In this document: one piece after another, positions 1-6,049 of the stretch
How the letters are laid out: every line of letters starts with the position of its first letter
Position numbering within the stretch: position 1 is the stretch's first letter
NCBI GenBank assembly: GCA_937871155.1
Contig: CALMXV010000164.1
Span: 1-6,049, forward strand
Direction: 5' to 3'
Source of the DNA: an uncultured Taibaiella sp.
GTDB taxonomy: Bacteria; Bacteroidota; Bacteroidia; Chitinophagales; Chitinophagaceae
Length of the DNA: 6,049 nt
Translations under genes and position numbers: made by a program
The notes under the pieces: generated by a model
What the model was told of the DNA's origin: nothing
The model's input: the letters and a program-made list of their open reading frames with translations, nothing else
Databases searched by the model: none

Positions 1-1002
1 TACTTTCTTAACGGTGAGTTTTACAACCGTGCCTTTGGGACCTCTAATTAGTTTTACCACTTCATCCAAATCTCTACCAGCTACTTCTGTTGGTTCGGCG
101 TTGCCTTGTGCTACTTTAGTGATTACATCGTTTACTTTTAGCTCACCTTGTTTCCAACAAGGGCTTCCGGCAATGATGGCTACTATTTTAATATTGCCTT
201 CGTCTTCTTGTAGCTGTGCACCAATTCCAAAGAAGCTACCACTCATGCTTTCATCAAAACGCGCTTTATCATCTGGCGGTAGATAGTCTGTATGTGGGTC
301 TTCAGAGTTAGTGATGGCATTTACATAGATGGCAAAACGCTCATCATTATCTAGTTTTCTAAGTCGTTTGAAAAATAAATCTTGGTTTTTTTGAACGGAT
401 TGTCGGGCTTCTACTTCTAATTCTGAAAGTGTTTTCTTTTTAGCGTCCTTCTCTTTATTAGCCTCTTGAGCTTTTTTTAAATCTTCATATTTAGACAATG
501 TCAAATATTTCATGTAATCTGTCCATCGTTGCTTTAAAGCAGCTTCGTTTGTAGCATAAGAAAGGTCATCACCATCAAACTTTGCTGAGTCGTTGGTGGT
601 AAAGTCAAATGGAGTTTTTAATATAGACTTATAATAGACCTCAGCACTATCAATACGTTTTGAAAAGATAGCATTCACTGCATCAAAAAAAGCGACCGAG
701 CCATTTTTGATTTCATCATCAATTGCATATTCGTAGGTAGATAATGCATCAATGTCTTTATGAATAAAGAAATTTTTTCGATAGTCTAGGATGTTAAAGG
801 TTTTCTTAAAAACTATAGCTGAAAAAGAATCATCCAAGGGTCTTGGTTGAAAATGCCCTTGTTCAATGGCTGTTCGAACTGTTTCCATAACAACGTTTTT
901 ACGTTCGTTATTTTGATTGGCAAAAGCACCACTATAGCGAAATGAAAAGAAAGCAGCTAAGGCTCCGGTGATTAAAACAGGTATGAGAATTTTGTTCTTC
1001 AT
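1..1002 (-). CDS. prc: Tail-specific C-terminal processing protease (Prc/CtpA-like, S41 family), 3' part cut by window edge
   Basis: The first 334 residues are present, read leftward from the ATG at 1002-1000 with no stop to the window edge. Residues 1-22 are a basic start plus hydrophobic stretch, a signal peptide or membrane anchor, so the enzyme should act in the periplasm. Residues ~35-230 match the helical N-terminal domain of tail-specific proteases, with a Lys-rich stretch at ~176-192. The motif DPHTDYLPP (235-243) and SFFGIGAQLQ (256-265) lead into a PDZ domain ending LIRGPKGTVVKL (318-329); these recall E. coli Prc (DPHT-YL-P, EGIGAVLQ, LIKGPKGS). The Ser/Lys catalytic dyad of the S41 family lies further on and is not visible. 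Family members cleave proteins from the C-terminus in the envelope. An in-frame ATG at 1014-1012 would add four residues (MLEF); I prefer 1002 because MKNK is the typical basic start. The gene is divergent from lipB. Confidence 0.9.
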   Translation of the reverse strand, partial: MKNKILIPVLITGALAAFFSFRYSGAFANQNNERKNVVMETVRTAIEQGHFQPRPLDDSFSAIVFKKTFNILDYRKNFFIHKDIDALSTYEYAIDDEIKNGSVAFFDAVNAIFSKRIDSAEVYYKSILKTPFDFTTNDSAKFDGDDLSYATNEAALKQRWTDYMKYLTLSKYEDLKKAQEANKEKDAKKKTLSELEVEARQSVQKNQDLFFKRLRKLDNDERFAIYVNAITNSEDPHTDYLPPDDKARFDESMSGSFFGIGAQLQEDEGNIKIVAIIAGSPCWKQGELKVNDVITKVAQGNAEPTEVAGRDLDEVVKLIRGPKGTVVKLTVKKV

Positions 1003-1179
1003 GAATTCCAACATATCGTGCAAATACTTATAATCCAAATGTAGCAGGTTTGATAATAGCAACCATTAAATTCTAGGTTAATCTTCTTGTTTTTATGTTT
1101 TTTTTATCACAAAGATTTATTGATAATGACGGCTACTCTAAAGAAACTGTAATTTGCATCAGTTTTTTTATGATTAGAT
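1003..1179. other. Divergent intergenic region between prc and lipB
   Basis: This 177-base AT-rich spacer holds the start regions of two divergent genes. Apart from the prc promoter candidate I see no convincing element. On the plus strand TAATTTG (1150-1156) is one base short of the TAnnTTTG consensus, so the lipB promoter is not clearly placed. No Shine-Dalgarno sequence precedes the lipB ATG, which is normal for this phylum. Confidence 0.6.
1036..1062 (-). promoter_or_regulatory. Candidate Bacteroidota-type promoter for prc
   Basis: On the minus strand TACATTTG (1043-1036) matches the Bacteroidota -7 consensus TAnnTTTG exactly. A TTG (1062-1060) lies 16 bases upstream, slightly shorter than the usual spacing for the -33 element. 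The start codon at 1002 is 33 bases beyond the -7 element, which gives a short leader. The match is by eye only. Confidence 0.5.
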
Positions 1180-1920
1180 ATGAATGATATTTTTTTTAGC
1201 GATCTAGGTATAATAGAATATGGAAAGGCTTGGGAAATTCAAGAGGCATTAATGCAACACAATTTATCATTAAAAGCAGCAGCATATAATGAACCCAAAG
1301 TTGTTTCGCCTCAGTCCATCGGCACTCGGAATTATTTATTGTTTTGTACACATCCTCATGTCTTGACCTTAGGTAAAAGTGGTTTGATGGAGCATCTATT
1401 GCTCAATGATAATCGCTTAAAAGAACTTAATATTTCTTTTTATAAAACAAACCGAGGAGGAGATATCACCTATCACGGCCCTGGTCAGTTGGTTGGGTAT
1501 CCAATTTTAGATCTAGAACTATTTTTTACAGATTTGGGCAAGTATATGCGATGTTTAGAAGAAGTCATTATCCGTACCTTGGCTCATTTTGGTATCGAAG
1601 CAGGCAGGCTCAAAGGAGCTACTGGAGTATGGTTAGATGCGGAACTTCCTGGCAAGGCAAGAAAGATATGTGCAATGGGTGTACGTTGTAGTAGGTGGAT
1701 TACCATTCATGGTTTTGCTTTGAATATAAATACCAATCTAAATTACTTCAATTATATTGTGCCTTGTGGTATTGGTGACAAAGCGGTAACCTCCATGCAA
1801 CAAGAGTTAGGGAAAGTTATGGATGAAGAACAAGTAAGAGAAGTTGTTAGAAAAGAATTTTCAACAGTTTTTGAAGCCCAACTCCATACCAATCATCAAG
1901 AATTAAGTAAGTTTTTTTGA
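1180..1920 (+). CDS. lipB: Octanoyl-[acyl-carrier-protein]:protein N-octanoyltransferase (lipoyl(octanoyl) transferase)
   Basis: LipB (EC 2.3.1.181) moves the octanoyl group from octanoyl-ACP to a lysine of lipoyl domains (pyruvate and 2-oxoglutarate dehydrogenases, glycine cleavage H protein), after which LipA adds sulfur. The family signature RGGDITYHGPGQ is at residues 92-103, preceded by HPHVLTLGKSG (58-68). The expected catalytic pair is present: Lys162 in ARKICAMGVR and Cys196 in VPCGIGDKAVTS. GVW (149-151) and HGFALN (177-182) are also conserved. At 246 residues it is a little longer than the E. coli enzyme; the extra residues at ~29-50, before NYLLF, are usual in Bacteroidota LipB. 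The ATG at 1180 is the only sensible start. lipA is not in the window. The stop codon overlaps the start of the next gene, which suggests co-transcription. Confidence 0.97.
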   Translation: MNDIFFSDLGIIEYGKAWEIQEALMQHNLSLKAAAYNEPKVVSPQSIGTRNYLLFCTHPHVLTLGKSGLMEHLLLNDNRLKELNISFYKTNRGGDITYHGPGQLVGYPILDLELFFTDLGKYMRCLEEVIIRTLAHFGIEAGRLKGATGVWLDAELPGKARKICAMGVRCSRWITIHGFALNINTNLNYFNYIVPCGIGDKAVTSMQQELGKVMDEEQVREVVRKEFSTVFEAQLHTNHQELSKFF

Positions 1921-2525
1921 GTAATAAAATTAAATATTATTGGGGCGAAAATCGATTAGAAATTGATTTGGGAAATCGTGTATCCTCTAGAGTTCGTAGA
2001 ATTCTGATAGGAGAATTTCTTATTTCATTGGCTATTGTCTTATTGTTTGCATTCAAGGCATATCATCATTCGGAAAAGTTGATAAGTAGTTTGAACGCTA
2101 TTGGTGCTACGCTTATTTTTTCAATTGCTATTTATAGGTTTCTTTCAAGATACTTTTATAATGAAAAATTAATTCTAGTTTCTCAACAATTAATAATAAC
2201 TGGTAAACGTTATTTCCATCAAACAGAGCAGACATATTATTGGCGAGATATGGGAGCCGTTCATTATAATGGTTTTGATGATTGCAGCACGATGTCTTGT
2301 GAAGGTTATGATTGTCTAAATTTTAAAAGCCAAAAGCTATTATTAAGAGATTTGCATCAAGAAGGTAATTTACATTTTGTATATCAAGAAGCTACTATTG
2401 TAAATTTTGCTAGAGGGGTATATACTTGGGATGCAGAAGAAATCATAAGGATGATACAGCTTTTTGCAGGTGATGGAATTCAGTTTGGTAAAGAGTGGGA
2501 ACAGATAGGGCAAGCTACAGAGTAA
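1917..2525 (+). CDS. Hypothetical two-helix membrane protein, translationally coupled to lipB
   Basis: I do not recognise a named family for this 202-residue protein. Two hydrophobic helices are visible at ~29-47 and ~56-76, with a basic segment (RVSSRVRR, 21-28) before the first. A soluble C-terminal part of ~125 residues follows, beginning with alternating beta-like strands (KLILVSQQLIITGKRYF, 84-100). This layout resembles small membrane proteins with a bacterial PH-like domain, but that is a guess from pattern only. Three cysteines are evenly spaced (C123, C128, C133). The start is forced: an in-frame TAA at 1908-1910 leaves only TTG at 1917, which overlaps the lipB stop (TTGA), and the next ATG is at codon 112. 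Expression therefore probably depends on ribosomes ending lipB. No functional link to lipoylation can be seen. Confidence 0.75.
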   Translation: MSNKIKYYWGENRLEIDLGNRVSSRVRRILIGEFLISLAIVLLFAFKAYHHSEKLISSLNAIGATLIFSIAIYRFLSRYFYNEKLILVSQQLIITGKRYFHQTEQTYYWRDMGAVHYNGFDDCSTMSCEGYDCLNFKSQKLLLRDLHQEGNLHFVYQEATIVNFARGVYTWDAEEIIRMIQLFAGDGIQFGKEWEQIGQATE

Positions 2526-2677
2526 AATGTATATACAATAGGTGCTTTTCCAATTGTTAATTGGTGGTTATTTGTCCGTTAACGAATTGTTATAGACGTG
2601 TATTTGTTGATGTGTTGATTAATAAGGATTGAAATTTACGTTCCCTTTTAATTAACCTAAATTAATACTATCTAATC
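2526..2677 (+). promoter_or_regulatory. Intergenic leader before the T9SS cargo gene, weak promoter candidate
   Basis: This 152-base AT-rich spacer probably holds the promoter of the downstream secreted-protein gene. The best match I can find is TTG (2615-2617), 19 bases, then TACGTTCC (2637-2644), a poor fit to TAnnTTTG. TTTTAATTAA (2646-2655) lies between it and the ATG and recurs before the next secreted-protein gene. There is no Shine-Dalgarno sequence. Confidence 0.3.
2550..2564 (+). terminator. Short inverted repeat after the lipB operon, possible terminator
   Basis: CCAATT and AATTGG form a perfect 6-bp stem around a GTT loop, 24 bases after the stop codon of the membrane-protein gene. 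The stem is AT-rich and no T-run follows, so it is at best a weak terminator. Confidence 0.25.
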
Positions 2678-4576
2678 ATGAGAGTTCTTACATTAGTTAT
2701 CTCAACTTTTTTGGCTTCTATTGGAGTCGTTCGTGCTACTAATTATTATCCAATTAATGCAATTGGTTATGACAATGTTAGCAACTACAATAATTGGACT
2801 ACAGACCCTGGAGGGATACCTATGTTCCCAAAACCTCTTAATTTCTCTACTGCAGGAGACGTTTTTTATTTGAACAACAATGTAACAAATCCTTATTTTA
2901 CGGGTAATTGGACTATTGCTAATGGTGTGCAAGTAATCGTTACTAATACATACGGGGTAACAGGTTTACCAGGTGCAACATTATTGGTAGGCACTGGTAG
3001 TACATTTGATATGGGAGGTAACCCTTTTATTCTAAAATCGAATAGTGTAGCTACTGCTGCTATAGGTAATACTACTGGTTCTATTTTAAACGCTACCAAC
3101 GTAACGGTAGAGCGCTATATGACAGCTACTAGAGGTTGGAGGCTTGTAGCGGCTCCTTTAAATGCATCAAATGCACCTACTATCCTAAATTCTTGGCAAG
3201 AAGGAGTGAAAGGAGGAAACCCTAATCCAGGGTTTGGTACTTGGGTAACCAGCCCTTATGCCGATAATCTAAATGGTTATGACGGTGTCTCTACAACAGC
3301 TTCTGTAAAACACTGGAATGGGGTTGCTTTTGACTCTGTTGCCAATACAGCTACTACAAAAGTTACCGACCATAACGGAGCTTATTTCTTATTTGTAAGA
3401 GGTCCCAAATCGGTAACCGGAATCGGTACACCGGATTCAACTGTGCTTCGTATGACAGGCGCTATCAACATTGGTACACAAAGCAATGTAGGCATAATAG
3501 GTACTACTCAAAATGTTTCATTAATACCTAACCCATTTGCCTCATCTATAGATTATCAACAAGTCTATAATGGTAATCCTGGTGCAGCTTCTTCAGACTT
3601 TTTTATTTATGATGCTTCTTTAGGAACTATTGGTGCTTATCGTACCGTAACTAGAGTAGCGAATAATATTTACCATATTACTCCATACGTTGGAACAACT
3701 CCTCCTAACAGCAATAATAGCGCACGTTATATTCGAAGTGGTCAATCGTTTTTTATAAATGGTAAAAACACATTAAATATTACAGAAGCTATGAAAGTTG
3801 GTTATGTATCACCCAATTTCAATGTGTTTAAAACATCTCAAGACTCTGTAACCGAACAAGACTTTTCTTTAGCCTTAAGTAGTGTGCAAAATAATGCTGC
3901 TACCTTACTAGATGGTATTCGTGTGAAATTTGATGCTAATTACTCATCAAATTCTATCCTAGATGATGCTACCAAATTGGAAAATATAACCGAAAACATA
4001 GCTATTGAAAATCAAAATCAACGCTACTCAATTGAGAGAAGATCGTTAATAGCCAATGGTAATGATTCAGTTCAATTACGTTTTTGGAACAATGGAGTAA
4101 AGAATTATCAATTTGACTTTGAAGCTACCAATTTCGACCCGTCTATTTCCGTACTATTAGTTGATAAATATATTGGGGTTACCCAACTTAATAATGCAGC
4201 TTCATCCCAATATTCGTTTGCAGTAGATAATAATGCAGCTTCGTATGACCCACATCGCTTCCAATTAGTGTTTGGAAAAGCAGCGCTAAGCTCTAAGGAT
4301 GTAATGACTAATAAATCAAACTTTTCGGTATTCCCAAATCCTGTACTAGGAAGAACCATACAATTGCAATATCATGAAATAAAAGCAGGAGATTATACAG
4401 TAAACCTTTACAATACTTTAGGTGTTCTCGTTTACTCCCAAACTCTTTCTATCAAAGGAGATGGTGTATCTCAACTTACAGTACCTGCTACAGCAGCAAC
4501 TGGTATGTACACCCTTCAGGTGACCAATAACAATTATCAAGAACTAAAAGCGGTTAAAATTTTAATTGCTGAATAA
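2678..4576 (+). CDS. Secreted surface protein with type IX secretion (Por) C-terminal sorting domain
   Basis: This complete 632-residue protein starts with a signal peptide (1-20, likely cleaved after VVRA), so it enters the periplasm by Sec. Residues ~548-632 are a type A T9SS sorting domain: VFPNP (551-555), then YTVNLYNTLGVLVYS (573-587), GMYTLQV (609-615) and the closing KAVKILIAE. Such domains direct export across the outer membrane and are normally removed, with the protein attached to the surface or released. The body is rich in Asn, Thr, Ser and Gly and likely beta-structured. It contains NVTVERYMTATRGWRLVAAPL (141-161), a segment type I recall from other large Bacteroidota T9SS cargo, and SLIPNPFASSIDY (281-293). 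I see no catalytic motif; an adhesin or structural role is inference. Four D-S-[VT] tripeptides (219, 253, 389, 463) fit the Bacteroidota O-glycosylation motif. Two inverted repeats follow the stop. Confidence 0.88.
   Translation: MRVLTLVISTFLASIGVVRATNYYPINAIGYDNVSNYNNWTTDPGGIPMFPKPLNFSTAGDVFYLNNNVTNPYFTGNWTIANGVQVIVTNTYGVTGLPGATLLVGTGSTFDMGGNPFILKSNSVATAAIGNTTGSILNATNVTVERYMTATRGWRLVAAPLNASNAPTILNSWQEGVKGGNPNPGFGTWVTSPYADNLNGYDGVSTTASVKHWNGVAFDSVANTATTKVTDHNGAYFLFVRGPKSVTGIGTPDSTVLRMTGAINIGTQSNVGIIGTTQNVSLIPNPFASSIDYQQVYNGNPGAASSDFFIYDASLGTIGAYRTVTRVANNIYHITPYVGTTPPNSNNSARYIRSGQSFFINGKNTLNITEAMKVGYVSPNFNVFKTSQDSVTEQDFSLALSSVQNNAATLLDGIRVKFDANYSSNSILDDATKLENITENIAIENQNQRYSIERRSLIANGNDSVQLRFWNNGVKNYQFDFEATNFDPSISVLLVDKYIGVTQLNNAASSQYSFAVDNNAASYDPHRFQLVFGKAALSSKDVMTNKSNFSVFPNPVLGRTIQLQYHEIKAGDYTVNLYNTLGVLVYSQTLSIKGDGVSQLTVPATAATGMYTLQVTNNNYQELKAVKILIAE
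4189..4242 (+). repeat. Short in-frame direct repeat inside the T9SS cargo gene
   Basis: TAATAATGCAGCTTC occurs at 4189-4203 and again at 4228-4242, 39 bases (13 codons) apart. Both copies encode NNAAS in the strand region just before the sorting domain. Confidence 0.6.
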
Positions 4577-4583
4577 AAAAGCA

Positions 4584-4606
4584 TATTTCAATTAAATATT
4601 GAAATA
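4584..4606 (+). terminator. Perfect 9-bp inverted repeat just after the T9SS cargo gene
   Basis: TATTTCAAT (4584-4592) and ATTGAAATA (4598-4606) pair perfectly around a 5-base loop, starting 7 bases after the stop codon. The stem is very AT-rich and no T-run follows. It could terminate transcription or protect the mRNA 3' end. Confidence 0.4.
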
Positions 4607-4624
4607 ATAAATAAAAAGAGTTAT

Positions 4625-4650
4625 AGGTACTTCCTTTTTGCGAAGTACTT
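4625..4650 (+). terminator. Second hairpin downstream of the T9SS cargo gene
   Basis: AGGTACTTC (4625-4633) and GAAGTACTT (4642-4650) pair over nine positions, seven of them in a perfect GTACTTC/GAAGTAC core with one G-T wobble outside it. The loop is 8 bases. It is the stronger of the two hairpins in this gap, but it too lacks a T-run. Terminator is the simplest reading. Confidence 0.45.
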
Positions 4651-4813
4651 GTAATCTAAAATGTATGCTTATTTTCTATTGAATTAGTAAAACAAGCCAC
4701 TGCTACCCTTGTTGAATGTTGTTCTAGTTGTTACGTTTATTGTTTCTATTTTATCCTTGGACCTAACTGTTTTTAATTAAACAAATTTCATTTTTCCCTA
4801 AAAAACAAAACCA
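4651..4813 (+). promoter_or_regulatory. Leader and promoter region of the repeat-protein gene
   Basis: Several near matches to the Bacteroidota promoter occur. TTG then 20 bases then TACGTTTA (4732-4739) has seven of eight -7 positions. TTG then 21 bases then TATCCTTG (4752-4759) has seven of eight as well. I cannot choose between them. TTTTAATTAA (4771-4780) and an A-rich stretch without a Shine-Dalgarno sequence precede the ATG at 4814. Confidence 0.35.
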
Positions 4814-5620
4814 ATGAAAAGAAAATTTTTTTCAGGTTTGATAGGTCTAATGACCCTATCAGCAATCAATGCCGATGCCGGTATTGTAACCATCACAGTA
4901 AAAAACAGTGACGGTGGTGCCATTTCAGGTGCCGTAATCACCAAATACTCCGGAGGAAACTCAGCATTTGGCACTACTGATGGTAGCGGGCAAGCCAGCC
5001 AAACCCTGACCGGAAACTATAGCTTTACCGTTAATTATAATTATACATCTTATACCATACCTACAGCTTTAATAGGGGCGGGAGATGTAAATTATGATGT
5101 TTACACCACAGGCTTAACCATTAAAACACTACAAAGCGATGGTTCTACACCCAATGTAGGTGCAGCAAATGCGTTCTATGCAGGAGGAAATAGGACACTT
5201 CCAGCATCTGATGGAGCTGGAGAATCCAAAGTTGAGTTGTTTCCAGGTACCTGGGCTTTCACTTCTACCGTAAATTATACTTCCTACACTAGAAATATAA
5301 CCATAACCGGTAATGGTACTACGCCAAATTCAAAACTTACTGAAAGTGCTTATACCACAGGACTTACCATTAAAACACTACAAAGCGATGGTTCTACACC
5401 CAATGTAGGTGCAGCAAATTCGTTCTACGCAGGCGGTAACAGGACACTTCCAGCATCTGACGGAGCTGGAGAGTCCAAAAAGGAATTATTTCCGGGTACT
5501 TGGGCTTTCACTTCAACTGTAAATTATTCTTCATTTACAAGAAATGAAACTGTTGGAGGAACCGGTGCAACACAAGGTGCCACTTCTACTTTACATCTTT
5601 TACTACCGGTTTTACTTTAA
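4814..5620 (+). CDS. Secreted tandem-repeat protein, 5' part up to a frameshift
   Basis: The frame encodes 268 residues. Residues 1-22 form a signal peptide (basic MKRK, hydrophobic core, likely cleavage after ADA). The rest is repeated beta-rich units: a divergent first unit (23-96), then two near-copies (97-179 and from 180). The unit core reads LTIKTLQSDG, then FYAGGNRTLP, ASDGAGES, ELFPGTW and NYTSYTR, which resembles small Ig- or carboxypeptidase-regulatory-like surface repeats; I cannot name a family. The last residues (HLLLPVLL) do not fit the repeat. They come from reading past a one-base loss near 5593-5599, because the repeat goes on in the -1 frame. The native protein was probably longer and ends outside the window. 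As read, the 268-residue product lacks any sorting domain. An adhesin-like role is inferred from the secretion signal, the repeats and the neighbouring T9SS cargo. Confidence 0.75.
   Translation: MKRKFFSGLIGLMTLSAINADAGIVTITVKNSDGGAISGAVITKYSGGNSAFGTTDGSGQASQTLTGNYSFTVNYNYTSYTIPTALIGAGDVNYDVYTTGLTIKTLQSDGSTPNVGAANAFYAGGNRTLPASDGAGESKVELFPGTWAFTSTVNYTSYTRNITITGNGTTPNSKLTESAYTTGLTIKTLQSDGSTPNVGAANSFYAGGNRTLPASDGAGESKKELFPGTWAFTSTVNYSSFTRNETVGGTGATQGATSTLHLLLPVLL
5117..5419 (+). repeat. 54-bp perfect direct repeat (5117-5170 and 5366-5419)
   Basis: The two 54-base segments, 249 bp apart, are identical at every base and encode TIKTLQSDGSTPNVGAAN. Outside this block the first 64 codons of the same units differ at about 25 of 138 positions by hand count, mostly at synonymous sites. 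Confidence 0.85.
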
Positions 5621-6049
5621 CAACTTTTGCAAGTGATGGTACGACACCTATTTCAGGTGCTGCAAACGCGTTTTACTCAGGAGGAAACAGAACTCTTCCT
5701 ACTTCAGATGTAAATGGAGAATCAAAAACAGAACTTTACTCAGGTACTTGGAATTTTACCACTACCAAAAACTATACGTCTTATACTAGAAGTATAACTG
5801 TAACAGGCGGTGGTTTAACGGCTAATTCTTTACAAAATGAAATAGCCTTTACCTCTAAGGTAACTATAGATGCTTCTTCCTATTTGGGTGCAAAAGTAGC
5901 CGGTGTAGTGACTACCTATTATTCAGGTGGAACTAGAACATTAGGTACTACAGATGTTACGGGTCTATCTTCTATTGAAGTATTCCCGGGTACTCTTTCC
6001 ACGGTTATCTCTGCTAAAAATTCTACGTATGATACAAGAAATGTAACCG
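5593..6049 (+). pseudogene. Continuation of the repeat protein in the -1 frame, cut by window edge
   Basis: Read from 5593, 152 codons are open to the window end. They begin TSFTTGFTLTTFASDGTTP, which continues the unit pattern YTTGLTIKTLQSDGSTP seen upstream. A full fourth unit (5599-5847, 249 bp) carries FYSGGNRTLPTSD, GESKTELYSGTW and NYTSYTR. A fifth, more divergent unit starts at 5848 and contains YYSGGTRTLGTTD and IEVFPGT. This frame has no ATG and is open only from 5548, after a TGA at 5545-5547, so it is not an independent gene. It is the downstream part of the gene starting at 4814, separated by a one-base frameshift. The C-terminus, where a T9SS sorting domain might be expected, is not in the window. 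If the shift is a sequencing error, both pieces are one intact gene. Confidence 0.8.

Larger units (their letters stand above)
4880..6049 (+). repeat. Array of five tandem ~83-residue units
   Basis: Unit boundaries, set at the [YF]T[TS] that opens the unit, are 5102, 5351, 5599 and 5848, with a divergent first unit from about 4880. Spacings are 249, 248 and 249 bp. The core of each unit is conserved and the last ~19 residues vary. Units 2 and 3 share 60 of their first 64 residues by hand count; units 4 and 5 are progressively more divergent. Confidence 0.85.

Noticed and set aside
14..286. 90-codon plus-strand open frame
   Set aside because: It lies antisense to the N-terminal and PDZ coding part of prc, which has clear family motifs, and its translation is low-complexity Ser/Thr/Leu.
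1150..1156. TAATTTG as the lipB promoter -7 element
   Set aside because: It lacks one base of TAnnTTTG, and no TTG lies at a suitable distance upstream.
2702..3099. Two minus-strand open frames (2702-2932 and 2893-3099)
   Set aside because: Both are antisense to the signal peptide and N-terminal body of the T9SS cargo gene and have no recognisable features.
4108..4359. 83-codon minus-strand open frame
   Set aside because: It is antisense to the region leading into the T9SS sorting domain and shows no motif of its own.
5593..5620. Programmed -1 ribosomal frameshift in the repeat gene
   Set aside because: No X-XXY-YYZ heptamer fits the frame in the overlap (for example CAT CTT TTA CTA), and the unit is one base short, which fits a deletion or a sequencing error better.
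5102..6049. CRISPR array
   Set aside because: The repeats are long protein-coding units of 249 bp with conserved reading frame, not short repeats with unique spacers.

Overview
The window looks like chromosomal DNA from a member of the Bacteroidota. Three things point there: a Por secretion system (type IX, T9SS) C-terminal sorting domain on a secreted protein, A-rich gene leaders without Shine-Dalgarno sequences, and a LipB and Prc of the form common in that phylum. The sequence is AT-rich. A Sphingobacteriia/Chitinophagaceae-like source is plausible from the style of the T9SS cargo, but I cannot fix the genus.

The left part (1-2525) is housekeeping. A tail-specific C-terminal processing protease (Prc/CtpA-like, MEROPS S41) runs leftward and is cut by the window edge inside its PDZ domain. 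Divergently transcribed from it is lipB (octanoyl-ACP:protein octanoyltransferase, the first step of lipoate biosynthesis). A small two-helix membrane protein of unknown function is coupled to lipB. It has no ATG start, and its TTG start overlaps the lipB stop codon within a run of seven T.

The right part (2526-6049) is devoted to the cell surface. A complete 632-residue protein has a signal peptide, a long Asn/Thr/Ser-rich body and a type A T9SS sorting domain. Two inverted repeats follow it. Next is a second secreted protein built of tandem units of about 83 residues. Its frame is interrupted at about 5593-5599. The repeat goes on in the -1 frame to the window edge, and the interrupted unit is 248 bp where the units on either side are 249 bp, so exactly one base is missing. 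This is either a real disruption (pseudogene or on/off variation) or a sequencing error.

The most notable signals are this single-base frameshift, a 54-bp perfectly identical patch shared by two otherwise diverged repeat units (possible gene conversion), and the T-run junction between lipB and its partner. I saw no tRNA, rRNA, CRISPR array, insertion sequence or phage gene.
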